Assembly: GCA_947371645.1 (NCBI GenBank)
Contig: CANBQJ010000254.1
Coordinates: forward strand, 1-5,191
Direction of reading: 5' to 3'
DNA: 5,191 nucleotides
DNA from: Burkholderiales bacterium
GTDB lineage: Bacteria; Pseudomonadota; Gammaproteobacteria; Burkholderiales; Burkholderiaceae
The notes under the pieces are model-generated. The model was not told where the DNA came from. It did no database searches and was given only the letters and a program-made list of their open reading frames with translations. A program made the translations under genes and the position numbers. Shown here one piece after another: positions 1-5,191 of the stretch. Each line of letters starts with the position of its first letter. Positions within the stretch are counted from its first letter, which is position 1.

Positions 1-1370
<1,370 letters not shown>

Positions 1371-1539
1371 TTTACGAGGCCCCAGACATGCAAAGAGGCC
1401 CGCTGTGGGTACACAGGGGGCCTCAGGGCACTGTCGGTCGCGTCCGGTCAGGCGCGATGCAGCGTGTGCGGCCGTATTCGGGTGCTCCCGGCCGCGTCGG
1501 GGTTCAGTTGTGCATCACGGTGGCGCAACAGCCTGAAGT
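1371..1539 (-). promoter_or_regulatory. Structured leader between ydcH-like gene and metH
   Basis: This 169-base gap on the metH strand holds no gene. Read towards metH it contains GATGCA (1516-1511) and TGCATC (1461-1456) enclosing a 7-bp inverted repeat GCGGCCG/CGGCCGC (1495-1489 with 1474-1468). It then contains a long hairpin at 1424-1395. Finally, a second copy of that hairpin's 3' arm, GGGGCCTC (1383-1376), lies just before the metH start. The 5' arm GAGGCCCC (1424-1417) could pair with either copy. Pairing with the second copy would cover the only candidate ribosome-binding site. I looked for the SAH riboswitch core (GAGGAGCGCTGC) and the cobalamin riboswitch landmarks and did not find them. 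No convincing promoter hexamers are visible. A regulatory role is inference. Confidence 0.4.
1395..1424 (-). terminator. Hairpin with short T tract upstream of metH (weak intrinsic terminator or attenuator)
   Basis: On the minus strand GAGGCCC (1424-1418) pairs with GGGCCTC (1401-1395). Inside it CTGTG pairs with CACAG around a four-base TACC loop, with one C-C mismatch between the two stems. Twelve pairs make this a stable stem. Only TTT follows before the run is broken by GC, so termination would be inefficient. It may end transcripts from the ydcH-like gene or act inside the metH leader. The stem is plain in the sequence; its function is not. Confidence 0.4.
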
Positions 1540-1545
1540 TCAGGC
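1531..1545. repeat. Inverted repeat over the stop codon of the ydcH-like gene
   Basis: GCCTGAA and TTCAGGC are perfect 7-base arms around a single central base. On the minus strand the first arm includes the TGA stop (1542-1540) of the small gene. As RNA it would give about 5 pairs with a 5-base loop. No T tract follows on the minus strand, so it does not look like an intrinsic terminator. It could protect the mRNA 3' end or be chance. Confidence 0.35.
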
Positions 1546-1776
1546 CTTGAGCAGGGCGTAGAGCTCGTCCTTGAGCGTCACGCGTTGCTGCTTTTTTTGC
1601 TCCAGTTCGGCTGATGAGCCATGCTCCACACCCGACTCCAGTCGGGTGATGGCCTTGTCGAGGTCTTCGTATTCACGCTCCAGGCGTGCGAAGTGCTGGT
1701 TGCCGGTCTTCAGGTCGTGGATGCGGTCGCGCAGTTCGGGGAAGTCCTGGATCAGGGGGTGATGCGATGGGGGCAT
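1540..1776 (-). CDS. YdcH/DUF465 family small coiled-coil protein
   Basis: A 78-residue protein matching the YdcH (DUF465) family, whose cellular role is not established. Visible family features are an N-terminal HHPLIQDFPELRDRI segment, a LKTGNQHFARLEREYEDLDKAITRLE helix with heptad-like spacing, and a C-terminal KKQQRVTLKDELYALLKA helix typical of the family. The many charged residues and lack of signal peptide or membrane segment suggest a small cytoplasmic helical hairpin. The frame stays open to an ATG at 1815. I chose ATG at 1776 because GAGGAG lies 6 bases upstream and the family usually begins just before the HHPLI/FPE stretch at about 70-80 residues. It lies 104 bases downstream of the patatin gene on the same strand, with no clear terminator between, so co-transcription is possible. 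A near-perfect 20-base palindrome lies inside the gene at 1629-1648. Confidence 0.85.
   Translation of the reverse strand: MPPSHHPLIQDFPELRDRIHDLKTGNQHFARLEREYEDLDKAITRLESGVEHGSSAELEQKKQQRVTLKDELYALLKA
1629..1648. repeat. 20-base palindrome inside the ydcH-like gene
   Basis: CACCCGACT (1629-1637) and AGTCGGGTG (1640-1648) are perfect 9-base arms separated by two bases. It encodes part of the coiled-coil helix (TRLESG). In RNA it would form about 8 pairs with a 4-base loop. No T tract follows on either strand. Function unknown; it may be chance in GC-rich coding DNA. Confidence 0.5.
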
Positions 1777-1880
1777 GTCGGGCTCCTCGGCTGGTCGTTG
1801 AATGAATCGTCCCAAATCGTTCTGGGGTGATCTTCACGCCGAAGCGCCTGTTGGGCCTTGAGTCAGGTCAAGTCTGTGCG

Positions 1881-3083
1881 TCAAGGCGCCAGAAACACCT
1901 GCTCGATGTCAAAGGTGCTTTGCTTGCCCACGTCCTGCCGGTGCGATTTCAGCCACACCGATGCCGCGTCGTGGCCGATCTTGTGCAAGGTCTGCAGGAA
2001 GGCCCAGTCGGTGTTGAACTTGCTGGAAGCATTGAACTGCAACATGCTTTCGTCGTCGGCCACCATGTGCGTGTGCAGGCTCTTGTAGCGGTTGCCGTCG
2101 AGCTTGTCGTCCTTGAGCAGCCTTTGCACAAACGAGATGGCCCGCATTTCGCTGATCAGGCTGGCGTTGAAGGTGATCTCGCTGAGCCGGTCGATGATGT
2201 CGATGCTGCGCGTGGGGTTGTCGTCGCGGTGCAGAGGGTTGAGGCGCACCAGCATCACGTCCAGCAAGTCGGTGTTGTAGATCAGCGGGTAGAGCGCCGG
2301 GTTGCCGGTGTAGCCGCCGTCCCAGTAAGGCTCACCGTCGATCTCGACCGCCTGGAACACGAAGGGCAGGCAGGCCGACGCCATCAGCGCGTCCATGCTC
2401 AGTTCTTCGGCCGTGAACACACGGGCGCGGCCCGAATGCACCGAGGTCGCCGTGATGAACAGCGGGATGCCGCAGTGTTCGCAGCCGTGGTGCAAGGCGG
2501 CGATGTCCACGTGGCGTGCCAGCGTGTCTTTCAGCGGGTTCAGGTTGAGCGGGTTGAACTCGTAAGGGCTGAACGAGCGCATGAACAGGTTCAACCACTG
2601 GTAGGCCGGGAACTGGTCGTAGTTGAACTGGTTCTTCAGCATGCCGTTGGACTGGATGCTCAGTGGCGAAAACAGCGGCCCGTGCTGGCTCACATCGCGC
2701 CAGAAATCATGCAGCGCCTTCTGGGCATGTCGGCGGGCATGGGCCACCGTGCCTTGCTGGAAGCCCTTCACATAGCCACTGAGCAGCACCGCCCCGTTCA
2801 GCGCACCGGCGCTGGTGCCCGACAGCCCCCCGAAGTCGAGCCCGTCGTCGTCGAGCAGGCGGTCCAGCACACCCCAGGTGAAGGCTCCGTGCGAGCCGCC
2901 GCCTTGCAGTGCCAGGCTGACGCGTGGCCGCGCATCACCCGGGCCGCTGGGCAGGCGTTTGGCGGCGGGCTTGGGCGCCTTGGCGGCTGCGCTCACTTTG
3001 CTGGTCGTCGATTTCTTGGCTGCGGGGCGGCTTTGACGCCGGGGAGCGGGCGATTCATCGCCAAGGGGTTGTTTTCGCGTCAT
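1881..3083 (-). CDS. Patatin-like phospholipase with basic Ala/Lys/Pro-rich N-terminal tail
   Basis: A 400-residue predicted acyl-ester hydrolase of the patatin family, acting through a Ser-Asp dyad. The oxyanion-hole motif GGGSHGAFTWG is at residues 61-71, the nucleophile elbow G-T-S-A-G at 89-93 (Ser91), and the catalytic Asp in WDGG at 254-257 (Asp255). The C-terminal third (DIIDRLSEITFNASLISEMR, then NRYKSLHTHM and SKFNTDWAFLQTL) resembles the DUF3734-type patatin extension. Residues 1-52 have low complexity and are basic (AAKK, AKAPKPAAKR), probably disordered; this recalls the AAKP-type tails of DNA-binding phasins such as PhaF. There is no signal peptide or membrane helix, so it is probably cytoplasmic. 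Patatin-like phospholipases have been reported on polyhydroxybutyrate granules of Ralstonia eutropha and next to bdhA in Legionella, so a storage-granule role is possible but inferred. The ATG at 3083 has only a weak GGGG upstream. It is divergent from recA. Confidence 0.92.
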   Translation of the reverse strand: MTRKQPLGDESPAPRRQSRPAAKKSTTSKVSAAAKAPKPAAKRLPSGPGDARPRVSLALQGGGSHGAFTWGVLDRLLDDDGLDFGGLSGTSAGALNGAVLLSGYVKGFQQGTVAHARRHAQKALHDFWRDVSQHGPLFSPLSIQSNGMLKNQFNYDQFPAYQWLNLFMRSFSPYEFNPLNLNPLKDTLARHVDIAALHHGCEHCGIPLFITATSVHSGRARVFTAEELSMDALMASACLPFVFQAVEIDGEPYWDGGYTGNPALYPLIYNTDLLDVMLVRLNPLHRDDNPTRSIDIIDRLSEITFNASLISEMRAISFVQRLLKDDKLDGNRYKSLHTHMVADDESMLQFNASSKFNTDWAFLQTLHKIGHDAASVWLKSHRQDVGKQSTFDIEQVFLAP

Positions 3084-3089
3084 GGCCCC

Positions 3090-3120
3090 AGTCTAGCGGG
3101 GTTTTGTTGCGGTGCAGCAA
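3090..3120 (-). promoter_or_regulatory. Candidate patatin-gene promoter
   Basis: On the minus strand TAGACT (3095-3090) could serve as a -10 element. TTGCTG (3120-3115) could be a weak -35, but the 19-base spacer is longer than ideal. Only 6 bases separate the -10 from the ATG, so transcription would begin at or next to the start codon, giving a leaderless mRNA. This would fit the poor Shine-Dalgarno. The evidence is weak and a promoter further upstream is equally possible. Confidence 0.25.
3107..3120. promoter_or_regulatory. PhaR-like inverted repeat upstream of the patatin gene
   Basis: TTGC-GGTGCA-GCAA is an inverted repeat 24 bases upstream of the patatin start. Read on the patatin strand it contains CTGC-ACC-GCAA, one base off the CTGC-N3-GCAG operator reported for the PHA regulator PhaR. 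A 13-base part is repeated exactly upstream of sucC (5012-5024). The site overlaps the candidate -35 element, a position that fits repression. Binding by PhaR is inference. Confidence 0.35.
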
Positions 3121-3213
3121 TTTGATGCTGGCTTGCCGACCACCATCTGTGGGGATTGAAGGCAGGCTTGTCTACCCCCGTTGGAGGCCATCGTCAGGGG
3201 GAATGGAAAAGTA

Positions 3214-3229
3214 CTGTACAAACATCCAG
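3214..3229. promoter_or_regulatory. LexA (SOS) box of recA
   Basis: CTGTACAAACATCCAG fits the CTG-N10-CAG LexA operator pattern. The left half CTGTA is canonical and the right half (ATCCAG rather than ATACAG) is degenerate. It lies 63 bases before the recA ATG, immediately upstream of or overlapping the promoter. This fits LexA repression relieved by RecA-stimulated LexA self-cleavage after DNA damage. Confidence 0.8.
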
Positions 3230-3261
3230 CTTTTGACATAATGGCGCCCATCAACTTCATT
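3214..3261 (+). promoter_or_regulatory. recA promoter region (two candidate hexamer pairs)
   Basis: Two readings are possible. In the first, the -10 is CATAAT (3237-3242, 5 of 6 consensus) with a poor -35 CTGTAC (3214-3219) 17 bases upstream inside the LexA box. This resembles E. coli, where the operator lies between -35 and -10. In the second, a perfect TTGACA (3233-3238) is the -35 with TTCATT (3256-3261, 3 of 6) as -10, spacer 17. The two overlap and cannot both be used at once by one polymerase. Transcripts would start near 3249 or 3268. Confidence 0.5.
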
Positions 3262-3292
3262 TCCCGCCTCAGCCCGTCACGGAGACCCGCAC

Positions 3293-4348
3293 ATGGAAAG
3301 CACCAACAAATCCGCCCTGAATGCCGAAAAAGCCAAGGCCCTGCAAGTGGCGCTGGCCCAGATCGAAAAGCAATTCGGCAAGGGGTCGATCATGCGATTG
3401 GGCGAGGGCGAAGTCATTGAAGACATCCAGGTGGTGTCCACGGGCTCCCTGGGCCTGGACATCGCCTTGGGCGTCGGCGGCTTGCCCCGCGGCCGTGTGG
3501 TCGAAATCTACGGCCCCGAGTCCTCCGGCAAGACCACGCTGACGCTCCAGGTCATCGCCGAGATGCAAAAGCAAAGCGGCGTGTGCGCCTTCATCGACGC
3601 CGAACACGCCCTGGATGCCCAGTACGCCCAGAAGCTGGGTGTGAACCTGCAGGATCTGCTGATCTCGCAACCCGACACCGGCGAACAGGCCTTGGAGATC
3701 GTCGACGCGCTGGTGCGCTCCGGCTCGGTGGACCTGATCGTGGTCGACTCGGTCGCGGCCCTGACGCCCAAGGCCGAACTGGAAGGCGAAATGGGCGACT
3801 CGCTGCCCGGCCTGCAGGCCCGCCTGATGAGCCAGGCCCTGCGCAAGCTCACCGCCACCATCAAGAAGACCAACTGCATGGTCATCTTCATCAACCAGAT
3901 CCGCATGAAGATCGGCGTGATGTTCGGCAGCCCCGAAACCACCACCGGTGGCAACGCCCTCAAGTTCTACGCCTCCGTCCGCCTGGACATCCGCCGCATT
4001 GGCTCGATCAAGAAGGGCGAAGAGATCATCGGCAGCGAAACCAAGGTCAAGGTTGTCAAGAACAAGGTGGCCCCGCCCTTCAAGACCGCTGAGTTCGACA
4101 TCCTCTATGGTGAAGGCATCAGCCGCGAAGGCGAAATCGTCGACCTGGGCGTGACCGCCAAGGTGGTCGACAAGTCCGGCGCCTGGTACGCCTACAACGG
4201 CGAAAAAATTGGCCAGGGCAAGGACAACTCCCGCGAATTCCTGCGAGAGAACCCCGAACTGGCCCGCGAGATCGAAAACAAGATCCGTGAATCCCTGGGC
4301 GTGGCGCTGCTGCCGGCTGCTGTCGTCCAAGGCGGCAGCGAAGGCTGA
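3293..4348 (+). CDS. recA: Recombinase RecA
   Basis: RecA forms ATP-dependent filaments on single-stranded DNA, drives homologous pairing and strand exchange, and stimulates LexA self-cleavage in the SOS response. The 351-residue protein is full length (E. coli RecA has 353). Visible elements are the N-terminal helix with [23 protein letters not shown] (15-37), Walker A GPESSGKT (74-81), the catalytic Glu in IDAEHALD (Glu104), Walker B LIVVDS (148-153), and the L1 loop region ELEGEMGDS (162-170). The ATP-sensing Gln is in [14 protein letters not shown] (Gln202), followed by L2 with [16 protein letters not shown] (213-228). The C-terminal domain includes [22 protein letters not shown] (297 onward). 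The acidic tail usual in RecA is short here, ending GGSEG. GGAG sits 8 bases before the ATG. A LexA box and promoter lie upstream, and recX overlaps the stop codon. Confidence 0.99.
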   Translation: MESTNKSALNAEKAKALQVALAQIEKQFGKGSIMRLGEGEVIEDIQVVSTGSLGLDIALGVGGLPRGRVVEIYGPESSGKTTLTLQVIAEMQKQSGVCAFIDAEHALDAQYAQKLGVNLQDLLISQPDTGEQALEIVDALVRSGSVDLIVVDSVAALTPKAELEGEMGDSLPGLQARLMSQALRKLTATIKKTNCMVIFINQIRMKIGVMFGSPETTTGGNALKFYASVRLDIRRIGSIKKGEEIIGSETKVKVVKNKVAPPFKTAEFDILYGEGISREGEIVDLGVTAKVVDKSGAWYAYNGEKIGQGKDNSREFLRENPELAREIENKIRESLGVALLPAAVVQGGSEG

Positions 4349-4857
4349 TGGACGAGGCTGATGGCCAACCGGAGGAGGGGGCCCGGCGCCAGGAGGGCCG
4401 GCGGGCAAGCGGGCCGGGCCTGTCCCTCAAGGGCCGGGCGCTGAAATACCTGGCTGCCCGAGAGCATTCTCGGGTGGAACTCCAGCGCAAGCTGGGCCCC
4501 CACGCCGAATCCCCGGAAGCCATTTCGCAGGTGCTGGATGAACTGGAAGCCCGTGGCTTCCTCTCCGCCGAGCGTTTCGCCCAATCGGTGCTGCACCGCA
4601 AGGGCAGCCGCTATGGTGCTGCGCGGGTCCAGGCTGAACTGGCCCAGCACCGCCTGCCCGCTGACGTGGCCGAAGCGGCCCGCCAGCAGTTGCGCGACAC
4701 CGAACTCACCCGCGCCCAGGCCGTCTGGGCGCGCCGGTTTGGCGAGCCGCCGGCCAGCCCGGAAGACCGCATGCGCCAGTCCCGTTTCCTCGCCGGACGA
4801 GGCTTCAGCGGCGACGTGATCCGCGCCGTGCTCAAGGCCGCGGCCCAGGCGGATTGA
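4348..4857 (+). CDS. recX: Regulatory protein RecX
   Basis: RecX binds RecA filaments and modulates, usually inhibits, strand exchange and ATPase activity. This 169-residue protein has the family's three-helix repeats. One begins at SLKGRALKYLAAREHSRVEL (26-45). A central stretch is LDELEARGFLSAERFAQSVL (63-82) followed by RYGAARVQAELAQHRLP. The last is RMRQSRFLAGRGFSGDVIRAVLK (141-163). Residues 1-24 are a poorly conserved charged Gly/Arg/Glu-rich extension. Its ATG shares one base with the recA TGA (the TGATG arrangement), so translation is probably coupled to recA and SOS-controlled with it. No good Shine-Dalgarno precedes the ATG; the strong GGAGGAGG at 4371-4378 is inside the gene with no suitable start after it. 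A GC-rich stem in the first 25 codons could lower yield relative to RecA. Confidence 0.93.
   Translation: MDEADGQPEEGARRQEGRRASGPGLSLKGRALKYLAAREHSRVELQRKLGPHAESPEAISQVLDELEARGFLSAERFAQSVLHRKGSRYGAARVQAELAQHRLPADVAEAARQQLRDTELTRAQAVWARRFGEPPASPEDRMRQSRFLAGRGFSGDVIRAVLKAAAQAD
4380..4420 (+). other. GC-rich inverted repeat in the 5' coding end of recX
   Basis: GGCCCGGC (4380-4387) can pair with GCCGGGCC (4413-4420), eight G-C pairs around a 25-base region that is itself GC-rich. It lies 32 bases into recX. In E. coli a terminator-like hairpin between recA and recX keeps RecX low. Here there is no room for one, and this stem may play a similar role by slowing ribosomes or polymerase. The pairing is visible; the role is inferred. 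Confidence 0.35.
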
Positions 4858-4865
4858 CGCCTTTC

Positions 4866-4885
4866 GGCCCCTTCGGCCTTCTTTT
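4866..4885 (+). terminator. Possible weak terminator after recX
   Basis: GGCC-CCTTC-GGCC (4866-4878) is followed by TTCTTTT. The stem is only four G-C pairs but sits 9 bases after the recX stop and leads into a T-rich tract. It could end the recA-recX transcript inefficiently. The pyrimidine-rich, structure-poor RNA that follows might instead favour Rho-dependent termination. Confidence 0.3.
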
Positions 4886-4922
4886 GGTCCTCTTTTGGTC
4901 CTCTTTTGGTCCATTTTTGGCC
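4879..4922 (+). repeat. Four-unit 11-base tandem repeat downstream of recX
   Basis: Units are TTCTTTTGGTC (4879-4889), CTCTTTTGGTC (4890-4900), CTCTTTTGGTC (4901-4911) and a diverged CATTTTTGGCC (4912-4922). Two units are identical and a third differs by one base, so this looks like slippage expansion. The strand is strongly pyrimidine-biased. It lies between recX and the sucC leader and encodes nothing recognisable in any frame. Confidence 0.85.
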
Positions 4923-4957
4923 TTCGCTAGCGCCTTTTCGCCCGCCGTGCCACTTCT

Positions 4958-4975
4958 GCCCACGCCACCGTGGGC
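4958..4975. repeat. Perfect hairpin GCCCACG/CGTGGGC between recX and sucC
   Basis: Seven-base perfect arms (4958-4964 and 4969-4975) enclose a CCAC loop. No T tract follows on either strand. It could be a factor-dependent terminator element, or an mRNA 3' end stabiliser for recA-recX transcripts. The sequence alone does not decide. Confidence 0.4.
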
Positions 4976-5000
4976 CATCCCCCCTGAGTCGATGCCCCGG

Positions 5001-5025
5001 TGCTATGCTGTTTGCTGCACCGCAG
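5001..5025 (+). promoter_or_regulatory. Candidate sucC promoter with overlapping PhaR-like site
   Basis: TGCTATGCT (5001-5009) resembles an extended -10 (TGN followed by TATGCT, 4 of 6 consensus); no good -35 is visible. Right after it, CTGC-ACC-GCAG (5015-5025) is an exact match to the CTGC-N3-GCAG pattern described for PhaR and would cover the predicted transcription start. TTGCTGCACCGCA (5012-5024) is identical to the minus-strand sequence upstream of the patatin gene. A transcript starting here would carry a leader of about 110 bases before sucC. Confidence 0.35.
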
Positions 5026-5077
5026 GAAACCATCCTTTCCCCCGTGGAGCGCCTCCCGCACCTGATCGGTCCGGAGG

Positions 5078-5097
5078 TTTTGTCACGTTCGACAAGA
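5078..5097 (+). other. Hairpin in the sucC leader
   Basis: TTTTGTC (5078-5084) pairs with GACAAGA (5091-5097), including one G-U pair, around a six-base loop. It directly follows GGAGG (5073-5077), which looks like a strong Shine-Dalgarno but has no properly spaced start. GGAGG can itself pair with CCTCC at 5052-5056. The leader may therefore be folded, but no known regulatory RNA class is recognised. Confidence 0.3.
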
Positions 5098-5124
5098 ACT
5101 CATCCTTACCCCAAGAGTCATTCC

Positions 5125-5191
5125 ATGAAGATTCATGAATACCAAGGCAAAGAGATCCTGAGCCGATTCGGTGTGCCGGTCCCAAGAGGAA
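5125..5191 (+). CDS. sucC: Succinyl-CoA synthetase beta subunit, N-terminus only (3' end cut by window edge)
   Basis: The ADP-forming succinyl-CoA synthetase beta subunit works with SucD in the TCA cycle, turning succinyl-CoA into succinate with formation of a nucleoside triphosphate. Only the first 22 codons are present: [20 protein letters not shown] then RG. This is the hallmark start of SucC (E. coli [20 protein letters not shown]) and the opening of its ATP-grasp domain. The catalytic parts lie beyond the window. A modest AAGAG (5113-5117) sits 7 bases before the ATG. An in-frame TTG at 5080 exists but is too close to its GGAGG and would add non-family residues. sucD is expected downstream but cannot be seen. 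Confidence 0.93.
   Translation, partial: MKIHEYQGKEILSRFGVPVPRG

Noticed and set aside
1371..1539. Known SAH or cobalamin riboswitch upstream of metH
   Set aside because: The conserved SAH core GAGGAGCGCTGC is absent. The region is short for a cobalamin riboswitch, whose conserved boxes are also not seen. Kept only as an unclassified structured leader.
1777..1880. Promoter for the ydcH-like gene using TTGACC (minus strand, near 1872-1867)
   Set aside because: A good -35-like hexamer, but the base run 17 positions downstream is GC-rich (GGCGCT) and nothing like a -10.
1827..3125. Long open frame (432 codons) on the plus strand across the patatin gene
   Set aside because: Antisense shadow of a gene with complete catalytic motifs. 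The product is rich in Val, Gln and His without any family likeness.
3175..3201. CCCCC/GGGGG inverted repeat upstream of recA
   Set aside because: Only five pairs with a 17-base loop and no tail or conserved context; likely chance in GC-rich DNA.
3269..4408. Minus-strand open frame (379 codons) opposite recA
   Set aside because: Shadow of recA. The Gly/Asp/Leu-rich translation mirrors the sense codons and has no domain or ribosome-binding support.
4192..4914. Minus-strand open frame (240 codons) opposite recX with an N-terminal [10 protein letters not shown] run
   Set aside because: The basic start is only the translated tandem repeat, and the rest is antisense to recX and the end of recA.
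4854..5138. 94-codon plus-strand frame between recX and sucC
   Set aside because: It is built from the tandem repeat and the leader, has no ribosome-binding site, and overlaps the sucC start in another frame.

Overview
The window looks like chromosomal DNA of a GC-rich betaproteobacterium, most likely Burkholderiales of the Comamonadaceae type. Three things point there: the RecA protein sequence, a methionine synthase that starts directly at its pterin-binding domain (a split MetH), and the order recA-recX-sucC. No mobile element, CRISPR array, tRNA or rRNA was seen. All genes look intact except the two cut by the window edges.

Left half, minus strand, read from right to left. A patatin-like phospholipase (3083-1881) is followed by a small YdcH/DUF465 protein (1776-1540). 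After a 169-base gap rich in inverted repeats comes the C-terminal half of cobalamin-dependent methionine synthase (1370 to beyond base 1). The metH gene has no stop in the window because it runs off the left edge. It is nevertheless clear from near-continuous similarity to MetH through the pterin-binding and cap domains.

Right half, plus strand. recA (3293-4348) lies behind a LexA-type SOS box. Its stop codon overlaps the start of recX (4348-4857), so the recombinase and its modulator form one SOS-controlled, translationally coupled unit. A pyrimidine-rich stretch with 11-base tandem repeats follows, then a leader region, then the first 22 codons of sucC (succinyl-CoA synthetase beta subunit).

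The most interesting signals are in the gaps between genes. (1) The same 13-mer, with a CTGC-N3-GCA(G/A) core like the reported PhaR operator, lies just upstream of both the patatin gene and sucC. Patatin-like phospholipases have been linked to polyhydroxybutyrate granules, so this hints at control by carbon-storage status. (2) The metH leader carries two copies of one hairpin arm, which would allow two mutually exclusive stems, one covering the start region. It matches no riboswitch class I recognise. Both are hypotheses from sequence alone.
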